Positions 49,208-61,119 of a stretch of DNA of 64,000 nucleotides are shown in pieces. Made by a program: the position numbers and the translations under genes. Every line of letters begins with the position of its first letter. Positions within the stretch are counted from its first letter, which is position 1. The notes under the pieces were generated by a model. It was not told the origin of the DNA and did no database searches. It worked only from the letters and a program-made list of their open reading frames with translations. The DNA is from Acanthochlamys bracteata (taxonomy: Eukaryota; Streptophyta; Magnoliopsida; Pandanales; Velloziaceae), in the NCBI GenBank assembly GCA_019914995.1, contig CM034138.1:3100001-3164000 (forward strand), written 5' to 3'.

Positions 49208-50451
49208 TTTGCAATTTGAAGAAATTACCCAAACAAACGAAACCAGAAAAACCAAAATTTGTAACAGAGTCCAACAGCTCCAACAACGATGCAGCTTCTT
49301 CTTCTTTCCGTCTCCACTTAAATTAATTTATTTTTTGACTTATTTTTTTAAAAGATTTTAAATTCGTTATTTCTATTGTTCTTTTCTTTAATTTTATTTA
49401 TTTATTTGTTTTGTGTTTGGGGTTTTTGGTCATTAGTTGGATGGATTCGTTTAGTTTGCTTCCGTTGCGGAGTTCCTTCCATCCTCGCGCGCGCTAATGC
49501 AAACAGTTTGACCCGGAAGGATTTGGGAACGATTACGAAATAAAATTTTTTTTAAATAAAAAATATTTTTATTTTTTTATTTTAAAAAAAATGAAAATAT
49601 ATAATAAAAAAATTTATTACGTTAAATAAATTTTTTAAATATTTATAAAATATATATTAAAAAATATGAAATAAAAAATAAAAAGTTAAATTTGAAAAAA
49701 CGGAATCCCGCACCATCATTATTTATGAGTCCCAAAAAAAACTTTTATCTCTAAAAATATTATATATAATTATTAAAAAAAATTTAAAAATATAATAAAT
49801 TATAAATAATTATATATAAATTTTATTTTTTAAATATTTATAAAATAATATATTAAAAATTATTTTTAAAAAAATTCTTTTTGTAAATTCTTCCAAAGCT
49901 GCTCTAATTTTAAGATTATATGAGTATGAATTAATTTTTAAAAAATAAAATTTTGAAAATTATTTAGAAATAAAGTTCAAAGGAATTCATTTTTTATATT
50001 TATTTATTATTAAAAATATGTTTTGAAATAATTTTTTTAAGTTTTAAAAAATAAAATTTTGACAAAAAATTAAATTAATTTTTTATGTTTATTTTAATTT
50101 AAAATAAATTAAAATTAAAATATTTGAAAAAAGTGAACTAAACGTGTTGGTAAATACACACTAAAACTCTAAAAGCTTCTCTACTTCACCACGAGGAATC
50201 TAAGATTAACTTTCTTAAACTTAAAAATTATCTTGAAATAATTTTTTATATTTATTTTTATAAATTTAGCGTTTACTCATGTTCTACAAATGTTTGTGTT
50301 GTGTTTCTGATGCGAGAAACCAGATGATCAAATTCACGGGTTCAATGACACATTTTGTCATCTTCTGTTCAATCACATTCTTTCTGTTTCACAGTGCCTC
50401 TTCTTCTTCTCTTCCCTGTTTAACACTTTTGCCTCTTCAACTTCAGCAACA
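49208..50451. other. Divergent promoter region between TOL and ABI-like genes
   Basis: 49520-49715 and 49735-49915 are AT-rich MITE-like blocks. 49905-50162 resembles the element in intron 7 of the GL2-type gene. 50270-50451 is CT-rich and should be the ABI-like 5' UTR. No coding content recognised. Confidence 0.5.
49520..49715. repeat. AT-rich MITE-like element
   Basis: Contains TAAATAAAAAATATTTTTAT near the left and TGAAATAAAAAATAAAAAG near the right, flanked by GGGAACGATTACG and ACGGAATCCCG, a short candidate inverted repeat. Similar to 11735-11975 and 53825-54105. Confidence 0.5.
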
Positions 50452-52243
50452 ATGGAGCAGCAGCAGCAGCAACAACAACAAAAGAACCCAGAATCTCTAA
50501 CACTGATCTGTATCTCAACTTCCGAACAGGTAAGTAATTCACCCACTTTCTTCTTTTATGAATCATGAATGTTATGATGATGATGTTGTTGTTGTTGTTG
50601 CAGAAGAAGAAAGAATCGTCTCGACCAGAAGAAGTTATTTCTCGAATGCAACTCCGTAAGACGACTTCTTCCAAGCAGTTAGTGGAGTCAGGAACTGATG
50701 CAAATGCAGAAGCAGATCGCTTTCATAATTCGCTGCAGGTAATTTGAAATCTGTTAGACCACAAAACACATACATATCAGCAGATGTGGTGAATGTGTTA
50801 TAAATTGAATGGTAAACTTTGCAGGAGTTGAAGGGATTACATTCACAGCTCTACCATGCTGCTGATTACTGCCAGTCTGCATTCCTGAAGGCCACTGCGA
50901 AAAAGAAGTGAGTTTTTACATAAATTTACTTACTACTATCTGCAAAACATACTAAGAAGTATCAGTCAAGCATTCTCTGGTTATTGATTGATATGAAATA
51001 GAGTGGTAGAGAACACAAAAAGCTATATATGCCAGGCAGTTGTGACAGTTATCGATCATCTCGGTTGCGTCTCATCTAATCTAGAACTGAAGCTTAAGGA
51101 AATCAATGCAATATCAGAGACAGAACAGCAGATTGAATGCCTAAAACAGGTGAAAATTTCAACGCTAGCATTTTTCTGATAATTTCTTTCACTGATGTTC
51201 TGGTATTAAACAGAAATTCTAACTCTAATTCGTGGCTGTAGAGAATTTTAAGTTGTGAACAGTATGCTATAACTCTAAACTTTGCGACAATCCAATTGCA
51301 CACCATGGCTCCAAGACATCACCTGCATTATCTTTCATGTAACTATCTCAAATATCTTGACAGTTCATATTTGTAGAATTTGAAATCACAGTGCTTGATA
51401 CCCTTGTTTTATTTTCTTTTATTCAGTGAATCAGCTTCTTAGGAAAGCAAAAGATGTATCAAGGTAAGTAGTCCTTATCGCTATATATTTTCAGAAAAGA
51501 TCTTGCTTCTAAGCTAAGATCAGGTGTTAGAAGGTTGTGAATTTGCAATTAGAAAGTTGAAAATTATTTATTGCTACATCTGCACGCAGGGATGCTGCTG
51601 CTAGAATGGAATTTATAGAAGCGGAATGGAAGAAAGATCAGTTACCAGCTGCCATTCCTGCAACAACATTGGGCCATTACTTGAACACTAGGAACCTCAA
51701 TAGTTCAAATCCAAGTAATAATCTAGGGCTGAACTTGTTCATACACCTGCACTAATTTATCAGAAAAATCATGATTGTAGTTCTACTTATGAGTCGAGTT
51801 AAGCTGAATACTCCAAGCATTTTTTCTTAACTCTAAATCTCCTTTTCTTATGCACAAGGAATTGGGTTGGTTGACGGAGCTTCAGGCATTCAAAGTCTTC
51901 GAAACTCATCTAAAACTTGGAATGCTTTACTCGGCTCCTTCCCAGAGGTGTGTTTTACCTTACTTCTAAACTATCATGAATCATCCTTATGCAAAATAGT
52001 GCTGGTGTGAAGGACCTGAGAAGAACAAGAGGACTGTTGTGAAGTATGGATAAAGTTCATCATGCATCAAATATGAAATGAGTTGACATAACCAAAGACT
52101 ACATTAGACTTATGCACATGATAATTTTGCAGGGTTTTCATTTGCTCGTAGAAGGTGACCGTAAGAAGAAATCACTCCATGGAAATAATTTTCTGAATTT
52201 TCTTTGGAGGAGCAGAAGGAAGGTGCAGCAGCTAAACTTGTAA
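50452..52243 (+). CDS. ABI-like (ABIL) subunit of the SCAR/WAVE complex
   Basis: ABIL proteins are Abl-interactor homologues that act with SCAR/WAVE upstream of ARP2/3 actin nucleation. Nine exons join in frame: 50452-50529, 50604-50738, 50825-50907, 51002-51149, 51242-51338, 51427-51463, 51590-51714, 51859-51947, 52133-52243, giving 300 residues, the usual family length. The N-terminus is a short poly-Gln run (MEQQQQQQQQKNPES). The conserved core is LQELKGLHSQLYHAADYC, then VTVIDHLGCVSSNLELKL and APRHHLHYLS. The C-terminus FLNFLWRSRRKVQQLNL has the SRR signature seen at ABIL tails. The start is the first ATG after a CT-rich leader. No damage is seen. The exact paralogue (ABIL4-like or another) is not resolved. 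Confidence 0.88.
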
Positions 52244-53824
52244 AGAAAACTTTTGAAATCAAATTCACAATCCTTTGCATCCTAGATCATTTTGTATGCG
52301 TGACGGTGATGGTTATGTTCGATACAATGAAATCAAGTTTAAGATCATGGTATGACTCATTGAAATGGGTCAAACGATGTGTATTTAGCAAAAGTAAATA
52401 GGCGTTTTCCAGGTCTAAATCCGCAGAATAATAACAACAAACTAAGCCTTTATGTCACTTGAGTCGGGTCGGCCATATGAATCCGTTCTTTTCATTCCAT
52501 TCAATTATAAACAAATTCAGTAAAAAATCTAATTTCTATAAATTCTTTAACAGCACTTTAGACCAAGTTAAATTTGATTTACTCTTTTTTTTTTAAGTGT
52601 TCTAGTAAAATCGCATCATTCTTATATATTACAGTATCTTTATATCTATGCAAGATATGTCCGAACTATCTACGATTATCTTCTCTTAACTTATCCCCAA
52701 TTGGTGGTAAATGTTTGTTGGCTATGTTCTTATTATGTATTTTGTTTATTCCAATATGCCTATACATTCATCTTAGTATTTTTATTTTTGCTATGTTATT
52801 AAAATCTTGATCTTTGATACTCCAGTACTCACTACTCCTAAATGAACCGTAGAATATAGACGGAAAATCCCTCAGAGCTTAGTATGTCAGAATACAAGGC
52901 ATGATATGTGCTTGGATTAAGAAAACAAACATTCCTTGCAGCTTAATATTTTCAGAGTTAATGTAAGGCATGATATGTCTATGGAATTATATAGGTCACA
53001 AGATTCTAGCTATGTGAAAACTTAAAGATTTAGGGAATACCTATAGTAGAATGTCGTAGAGCCAATCCCTCATCTGCTCAGGTATGCCAAAATAGATATT
53101 CCTGACAACGACAAACTGTTAAATGAAAATCACATAATAAAATATATAGGATTGGAGCTGTAGAAGAAACCAAAGCAGTGACTTCGCTCAGATGATGATA
53201 ATATTAAACAGCTTCATATCGGTTTTAGAAGCGATGGTGCTGATATTTCATGTATTTAACCTTCCATAACTACCAAAATTAGCTAATTTGCTTACGTTCC
53301 TACGAATAATATCATGACAGCCAGTAGTTGAGCCTGATGCTTTCTTGGCATTGATGATGCACTAGCAGAATGTACAAGGGAATTGCCCTGCATAACTATA
53401 TGTGTATTTTTTTCACGGTTAGAATTCACTTTCGGCTAAATAAAAGAACACAAAAAATTATTCCAGCACTCTTCTTTCTATATAAAATATAAAAATAAAA
53501 TTCACTTTTAATATCACTATTTATAGTAATTTATTTTTACTAATTCGATTTCTGCTGGAAAAAAACACAACCTATGTGGTTATGCATCATTTTAATTGGT
53601 TCTATAACTCCTGCAGCTTAAAGCAGGGTTTGTACAAGCATGTTATAATAGAAAAATGTACGTTTTCCACTAATTCAGTCAATTTAGCGTCGATCAATTG
53701 CATCGAACTTAATTTAAATCGTAGGAGTCAAAGTCATGCAGCAGAGATCCCGCATAAAATCATCAGTGGTTCTAAGTTTCTTTTTTCTTAAGATTTGACA
53801 GCCTAGAATTCGTGTATAATAACT

Positions 53825-54105
53825 ACCGTACAATTTTTCGAGAAAAATTTTTTAAGTAAAAAATATTTTATTTTTTAAAAAATAAATTATATTTTTTTAT
53901 TTTTAAAAAAATAAAAATATGTAATAAAAAAATTTATTTCGTAAAATTTTTTTTACACTTTTTAAAATTTTAAAATAAATTTTTATAACTTTCTAAAATT
54001 TTAGAATAAATTTTTATATATTTATAAAATTTATATTAAAAAATATATAATTTAAAAAATTTTAAAAATAACGTTTCAAACGATTTCCAAAACGCTCTCA
54101 TAGGT
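53825..54105. repeat. AT-rich MITE-like element in the GL2-type promoter
   Basis: Contains AAGTAAAAAATATTTTATTT at the left and palindromic A/T sequence, and leaves near AACGATTTCCAAAACGCTC. The left side near 53829 reads GTACAATTTTTCGAG. Closest in layout to 49520-49715. Confidence 0.5.
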
Positions 54106-54267
54106 TCAGTTTACGAACTAGTTAGTTTAGTAATAACGTGGCAAAACGGAAGTGATGACAAGAACCATTCAGACAATCGGTCCTAGTAGCTAGACTTGTC
54201 TGATAAGCATTTATGACAAAAAAGTTAGAAAGCAGATTCGCACAGGTCACACACAAGCATGTACCTG

Positions 54268-54289
54268 TAACTAACGTTCAACACCTAAC
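54268..54289 (+). promoter_or_regulatory. Candidate MYB sites upstream of the GL2-type gene
   Basis: TAACTAAC at 54268-54275 and ACCTAAC at 54283-54289 are AC-rich R2R3-MYB-type motifs about 200 bases before the start codon. GL2 is known to be activated by a MYB-bHLH-TTG1 complex in root and shoot epidermis. Assigning these motifs that role is inference from position and sequence. Confidence 0.35.
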
Positions 54290-54486
54290 AGCTCCACCTT
54301 CTCTCCTCTCACTTTGCACCACTGAATCAACATCTCTTCTGTTTTTTGGTACCATTCGTTGTTAAACTTCATATCGCAAAATGCCTCTAAGCTCTTATTC
54401 CTCCTCTCTTTTGGTTTTTTTCTACACAAATATGTTCGCAGGTTCTATAGCATATTTCACTACCCAACAATCCTAGAGTTGAGGAT

Positions 54487-57400
54487 ATGGAAAGCAATCC
54501 GCGACAAGCCGAGGACTTCTTCGCATCACCAGCGCTTTCATTGTCACTTGTAAGAACATAAACAATCTGCTTATTTCATTTTCTCTTGATTTATGCTGAA
54601 TAGAAGGGGGTTATATTCAGGCAGGTGTTTTCAAGAATGTGGAAGGTCAGGTAGACGAAGGTGAAGAAGCGAGCAGTGGAGGCGTGCGAGCAGAGCCAGG
54701 AGCAGAGATCAGCAGTGAGAACACTGGGACCGGATGGCCTTCTGATGACGAAGCAGATACTAACAGAGCCCCAGATAAGGAAGAAGACAGTGAAGTTGGA
54801 AATAAGAAAAGAAAGAAGTATCATAGGCACACAACTGAGCAGATTAAGGTGATGGAAGCGTAAGTTTCTTGCTTGCATGTTCTTAGATATGAATGAATGA
54901 ATAAAAACAATGATCGGAGTCCTTAACCGAGAAAGGGGAACAAACAGAGTCTTCAAATTCATCAACCGAACATGTAATATCCATGCATCCCTTATGTTAC
55001 GATTCATGCTGAAAAGAAATCTTATAAACTTCAATGTTTAGCTAGGTAAAGAAAGTGCTTTCAGAGATTTATAGATAATTATTAAAGGAAATAAAAATAT
55101 AGAAACGAAGAAAGCTTGACACGAGAAAGGTACCGACTCGATTCTTTGAGAACCAATATGACAGTATCTTGATTACAAAGAGCCGTTCTAAGTACCGCTC
55201 CTTTGGAAATTGGTGCAGACTATTCAAGGAGTCACCTCATCCAGATGAGAAGCAGAGACAGGAGCTGAGCAAGCACTTAGGCCTTGATCCTAAGCAAATC
55301 AAGTTCTGGTTCCAAAACAGACGAACACAAATAAAGGTACCAACTCGAACTCTTCATTATCACTTGCAACTTAGTAGGTTGCAGTTTATGGCTATAACAG
55401 AAAACGTAGCATAACCTTATAATCCTTGTTTGGAAGACAATCTAGCTTTTCTCATTAACAACATAGAAATACCCACAAAAGGCTGCCTACTTCTATGCAT
55501 TTATTTTCGACATATTTGCTATTCTTTTCTTTTGTGCCTGAATTACCTGTATAGGGATCTTGCAGGCAATGCAGGAGCGTCATGAGAATTCAATACTAAA
55601 ATCCGAACTGGAAAAGCTTCGCGAAGAAAATCATGCGCTGAGGGAAACAATCAATAACTACTGCTGTCCAAACTGTGGATTTGCTACATCAAGTAATGCC
55701 ATTACATTGTCAGAGGAACAACAACTACGTATCGAGAATGCTAGACTTAAGGAAGAGGTCTGTAAAGAAACTATGCGATTAAGAAGAACGTAACTTGCAA
55801 TAAGAAATTCTGTGTGCACTCCACTACGTTTTTGCTGTATTATCAGAACAACAGTGATTATATGATAGTACTAAACAAACTTGGTAGAACTATCTAATTC
55901 TGAGACTTCTCACATAGAAAACACATACAATTGGTGGTTGAAACTATACTCAGTCCATCAGGATTCCCTTAAATAGATATGTGAAAGAAATTATTTCGGT
56001 TTCAGGTAGAAACATTGCGAGGGATATCAGCAAGACCATGTAATATTACACCAGTCACACCTTCAAGCAGTAATCAGACAAATAGGAGCTCATTAGATAG
56101 CTGCAGTGGCTCATTTGGGCTTGAGAAATCAAGAACTTTGGAAATCCTCAACATTGCGTTGGACGAACTTCTACTGATGGCTACTATGAAGGAACCCCTA
56201 TGGGTTCAGAGTTTGGAAACAGGCCGAGAGATATTGAACTATGATGAGTACATTCGGCAGTTCAAACCTCAGAGCTCAAGTGGAGCACCTTTTAGGCATT
56301 CCATTGAAGCGTCTAGGGAGACAGGCATCGTGTTTTTGGATATTTCAAGGCTTGTTCAAGCTTTCATGGATGTGGTACGATAACTTCTTCGGTAATCTAT
56401 TCTCGTGCATGCAATGAAGACACTGACACTACCAATCTACTTTCCATTCTAACAGAATCAATGGAAAGATATGTTCTCTTGCATGATCGCTAGTGCAGCT
56501 ACAGTCAGTATGGTTGTGAAGGAGGAGAACAGCAATCTTAGCGGAACTGCTCAACTGGTAAGTAATACACTGTTTTTCATTCATTACTTCTACTCAGAAT
56601 TATCCATAAAAGGAGGTAAGTTGAAACCATTATTAATCAATTCGTGCAGATGTATGCAGAACTTCAAATGCTTACTCCACTGGTGCCAACTAGAGAATAC
56701 TACTATGTTAGGTACAGCAAGCAATTGAGCCAAGAAAAATGGGCCATCCTAGATGTGTCTATTGACAAAACTAAAGAAAATACAAACTCGACCACAAAAT
56801 CCCGAAAGCATCCGTCTGGTTGCATAATGGAGGACATGGGCAATGGTCACTGCAAGGTATGACTAGATGTCCATTGATGCTAGATCCCTAACTTCAGCAT
56901 AAACATTTAGTCCTACGTATAAATACAGGTGATTTGAGTCGCTACAAGGGTATGACTAAGGACGTTGTTTTAAAAAATAATTACTTAAAACTGAAGTTCG
57001 AAAGTGCATTTAATTTTTATGTTTACTTATTATTAAAAGTGAGCTTGAAAGTAAAATTTTTAGTTTTAAAATTTGAAATTTGAAAGTGGAACTTCTGGCG
57101 AAAAAAATTGAGTTTAGATTTTGTATTTATTTTGGTTTGAAAGTGAGTTAGAAGTAAAATTTTTGAAGGAAAAAGATGAGTTAAAAGAGTTGGTAAACAC
57201 TCCCTAGATGTCAAATATAGATATCTAAGTTCAGTATAAATATTATATAGTCTACAAATACTTACAGGTGACATGGGTGGAGCATGTTGAATGCGAAAAG
57301 AGCATAACTCCTACATTCTATAGATCAATAATCAACAATGGCATTGCATTTGGAGCAAGACACTGGATGGCAACTTTGCAACTTCAATGCGAACGGATGG

Positions 57401-58728
57401 TCTTTTCTATCGCAACCAATGTTCCCACGAAGGATTCAAATGGTTAGTAAAATGAGAATTTGTAAACTAAAACAGCATACTATTTCCAATAATTTAAGAA
57501 TAAAGAAATTCTCAGGGGTATCTACTCTAGCTGGAAGAAGAAGCATCCTCAGGTTAGCACAAAGAATGTCCTCAAGCTTTCACCATGCTGTTGGTGCCTC
57601 AAGAAGATGCAGCTGGAGTAAAATGTCAATGCATGAAGATCAAGACATAAGATACAGGACTAGGAAGAACACAAATGACCCTGGGGAACCAATAGGGCTC
57701 ATAGTTTGTGCAGTTTCATCCACATGGCTTCCATTATCCTCTGCTGAGCTATTCGACTACTTGAAGAATGAGCCACGGAGAAAAGACGTAAGTCACATTG
57801 AAACTCAGCCTATAAACTGTAATCCTTAAAGTAAGAACTAACAGGAATTCATTTTACTCTTATTTGCCTATCAAGTGGGATTTAATGCTAAACGGAGCAG
57901 ATACACAGACTATAGTTAACTTGTCAAAGGGACAAGATCGTGGAAACTCTGTTACAGTGCATGTAAGGTTTCCATACTACGAACTTCGCATGCCAGAAAA
58001 TATATTCATGAAGCACTCATTTACTATCATGGTTGTCAAAATCTAGATTTAACTCCTAACATATTACGATTTTACGGACCCAACCTGCACCTATCATAAT
58101 TAAAATCCCCTTTTTTGACAGCTTTTGGCAAACATGGTCGTCAAATCTAGATTGAACTCCTAAAACCCTACGAGTTTATGGATCACTACCAATCCTAATT
58201 AAAATTTCGATTTTGACAACCTTGTTTACTATTATGTGTAGCTTGGAGGACAGAAACTTCTACAAAGCCTTAGAGATTTCACGTTGTGCTATCTTTAGTA
58301 TTGACTGGACAAATAAAACTTGACTTATAGCTTATGACCAAATGCAGACATTGGAATCAAATAAGACTAACAGTATTTGGGTGCTGCAAGATAGTTCCAG
58401 AAACTCGTATGAGTCTATGCTTGTCTATGCCCCAATTGATGCTGCTGCTATGCAATCAGCAATGAATGGAATCGACCCAAGCAATATAGCTGTGCTTCCA
58501 TCTGGGTTCTCCATACTTCCTGATGACCTTGAGGATAGGCCTTGTGTGATCTCATCAAGAGCAGAGCAAAAGAATTCAGGAGGGACCCTACTTACAATTG
58601 GCTTCCAAATAATTGGTAGCACATCACCATCTGATGAGCTGTCAATGGAGTCTATTGAGGCAGTGAAGAACCTTATTTCGAGCACATTGCACAATATTAA
58701 GAGTGCATTACAGTGTAAACATGAATGA
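54487..58728 (+). CDS. GL2: HD-ZIP IV transcription factor, GLABRA2 type
   Basis: GL2 is a nuclear epidermal cell-fate regulator (trichomes, root-hair pattern, seed-coat mucilage). Eleven exons join in frame: 54487-54549, 54621-54859, 55219-55336, 55566-55757, 56006-56374, 56456-56557, 56650-56856, 57268-57442, 57516-57787, 57876-57962, 58348-58728, giving 734 residues (Arabidopsis GL2 has 747). The N-terminus has [18 protein letters not shown], closely matching GL2. The homeodomain is about 83-142 ([12 protein letters not shown], then [13 protein letters not shown]). The zipper-loop-zipper follows, with CCPNCG at 173-178. START runs about 243-465 ([31 protein letters not shown]). The HD-START-associated domain ends with [11 protein letters not shown] and [15 protein letters not shown]. 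No damage is seen. A different HD-ZIP IV paralogue is less likely. Confidence 0.9.
56960..57206. repeat. MITE-like insertion in intron 7 of the GL2-type gene
   Basis: The AT-rich block contains two copies of a GAAAGT.GA.. AAGTAAAATTTTT-like unit (near 57040-57062 and 57140-57166) and ends GAGTTGGTAAACACTCCC. A related block at 49905-50162 ends GTGTTGGTAAATACACAC. It explains much of the unusual length of this intron. Confidence 0.45.
58029..58222 (+). repeat. Direct duplication in intron 10 of the GL2-type gene
   Basis: Two copies of about 90 bases, one starting CATGGTTGTCAAAATCTAG (58029) and the other CATGGTCGTCAAATCTAG (58133), both continue through AACTCCTAA and TAATTAAAAT to TTTTGACA. 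They differ by scattered substitutions, so the duplication is not recent. Confidence 0.65.
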
Positions 58729-59539
58729 TTGGTCATAAGAAACAACTACATAGACCAATTGATAGAGTTGGAAAAATAGGACGGATGAGCTCCTAGTCCT
58801 TTTTTTTTCGAAAGAAAATCTTATAGCCATAAACAATGCTGGACAGTGTAGTAGGATATATGATTATCCAAAAACTATAATACCGTCAAGAAAGTATCAG
58901 GTGCTGATTTTATAAAAAAAGCTTACTTCTAACAAAATGTGGAATACACATAATTGGCATGGTGTACCTCTCATCTAATTAGCTTCTAAATGGCATCTAA
59001 GGTTTCTGTCACAGCAAAAGCATACACATTGCCATCAAGATGACCTTAAGAGTTGAGAAGTTTAACCTTTTTTTATGTTCTACGCAGGGTGAAACAACCA
59101 ATATTGGCTATCAGTCCCTATTCATATCATGCCCTCAATTCCCCACCAACTTTATCAACTTTCCATCCTTAAGAGGCCATTGTGTGATTCTTCATATCCA
59201 GCTTGAGCAGCCTGCAACTCTCTATCCAATCCCTACCATGAATCATGCCATAATCCAGCAGATCAACCAGCTTCACATTTAAGGAAAACCGGTGTCCCTG
59301 CATCTGCCAAAAAAAACCAGGGAACATGCTCTTGGGACCATTATCTCTTACCAGGAACATTTCTTAAAACAAGGGTGTCAGTAATCCTGATTTCAGCAAC
59401 AATTTTGCTAGCAACGTTTTTCTCTAGGAAGCTATGCTGCGCTATCAAGAGAAACAAGTATTGACATAGTCCTCCCATGCGCCTTCCCTTTAATTACTAA
59501 AGGGCTTGAAATTGTAAACTGAGATCTCTAATTCACTAC

Positions 59540-60185
59540 CCTTTTCATTTCTGAGTTGATAATCTCCTCCACAAGCTTCACGTGCTTGAGAGCATCTAAC
59601 ACAGTGCTTGATTTTGTTTCGTACATCCACCTGCATATCTTCATCTAAGCAGCGGATTAGAATCTCGGAAAAATCTTTTTCAGCAGCAGATAGAAATTGA
59701 GCAATGAAGCTTTCAGTTTCTTAACTTCACTAAATAATCATCAAGCGACCCTTGCCGCTTGAGATTTACAAATCTCTAAGACATCAACCGGTTTCTAACC
59801 CAAATCTCTCACACAACTTCGTAGCCACATCTTCCCATCCAACAACTCTCTTGTTCATAATCGCATAACCGGTAACTAAACCTCAGCTTTCCCTTTCAGA
59901 TGCATCGCAGTGAAGAGCGTCTTCTTATCATCAGGAATCTCATAAATTTTGAAATAACTTTTGCACTTGCGAATCCAAAGGAAAGGGTCACTAGTAGCTT
60001 CGAAACAGGAAGATTTATATAAAATGAAGAACGAAAATGGTAATTGTTCTCGTTGATTGAGAATTGCTGCAACAGCTGCTCGTGGAGTTGTTGGATTTCA
60101 CCAGCTTCTATTCGTGGTCTTGCAGTTGGATCCCTAGCTTCTTTACTCATTCCTCCATAGCTTCGATTGAGTTAGCATCCGCCAT
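59540..60185 (-). pseudogene. Isolated Ty3/gypsy gag relic
   Basis: From ATG 60185 the minus strand reads MADANSIEAMEE, a stop in place of Gln, then VKKLGIQLQDHE. Other frames continue EIQQLHEQLLQQFSINENNY, DPFLWIRKCKSYFKIYEIPD and DDKKTLFTAMHLKGKAEV, then RVVGWEDVATKLCERFGLE. This is the retrotransposon capsid pattern of plant Ty3/gypsy Gag. Frames change several times and no LTR, protease or reverse transcriptase is seen nearby, so it is a broken fragment. Confidence 0.75.
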
Positions 60186-60344
60186 GGCTTCAATCTTCTT
60201 CACGCGATCGAAAGAGGTAAGACAACGAAATGAACTGAAATTTTTTCTCTCTCGAGATTGAAGCTCATAGTGTCCGATGACTCTCAACGGCTGAGTGCTT
60301 GTTTCGATCGTCTCAAAATTAGAGTTACAGAAGACTTCATATAT

Positions 60345-60575
60345 TTCATTTTTATAAAATATAAATTTCAATTTCACACATAAAATTCAAAATTTTTTTT
60401 TACTATTTTTTAAAACATAATTTTATTTTTTAATTGTTAATTTATTTTAAAAATAATTAAATATAAAAACTAAATTTTATTTTAAATTATTTTTAAAAAA
60501 TATTTATTTTTTATATTTTATTTACGCAAAATTCAGTTACGATACAATTGAAAACAAACCAATAACGAAATAGCG
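60345..60575. repeat. AT-rich MITE-like block
   Basis: Runs such as TTTTTTTACTATTTTTTAAAA and TTATTTTAAAAATAATTAAA form a palindromic A/T region between GATCGTCTCAAAATTAG and GATACAATTGAAAAC. No coding capacity. Confidence 0.4.
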
Positions 60576-61119
60576 AAAGTAGGTATTGGAAAATTTTATT
60601 TTCCCTCCAAACCTTTATTGGGTTGTTAATGGGCCGCACTAAGACGCAGTTGCAACTTGTAATGGGCCTTGACAAAGAATCTGTCCCAATTCACAGTTTT
60701 CTCTCCAATCATCTCTTTTATAAACCAAATGAATTTCATGTATCTACTTTTATTTCAATTAACACGAAGTATGATATGAAAGATAATGCTCAAACCCATA
60801 TAAACAACTACCCTTTTAACAAATAAATAATACGAGACAATATAATAGTTTCAACGGTCTCGTAGTTTGGCTGTTGCGAATCAATCATTTGATTGTAATT
60901 TTGTTTGACACTAGTTTGAGGCATGCATATATATAAACAGAACAATAATATAGGTCTCTTCTTGAGTCATTCCATTCTAATGGCAAAACCTTCTCATGTA
61001 TGGTAAGGATTGAGATGAGATTGAACCTTCCAGATTGGGTTTACAGATAAAAAGCTTACCAATTTTTCTGCTGTATTTATGCACGAACAAGTTTGACATC
61101 AATGGTCACTAACATGCAC

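Larger units (their letters stand above)
52244..54486. other. Spacer and promoter of the GL2-type gene
   Basis: No gene recognised. 53825-54105 is an AT-rich MITE-like block that ends about 380 bases before the GL2-type start codon. 54240-54360 contains MYB-type motifs (separate entry) and CT-rich leader-like sequence. Short frames at 52574-52810 and 53576-53791 have no recognisable content. Confidence 0.5.
58729..61119. other. Spacer between the GL2-type and NPF genes
   Basis: Contains a gypsy gag relic (59540-60185), an AT-rich block (60345-60575) and otherwise no recognised gene. 58740-59000 should hold the 3' UTR of the GL2-type gene, and 60840-61119 that of the minus-strand NPF gene. 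Confidence 0.5.

Noticed and set aside
54591..55034. Minus-strand open frame of 147 codons
   Set aside because: It overlaps the homeobox-gene exon 2 and its intron antisense; codon content follows the sense exon.
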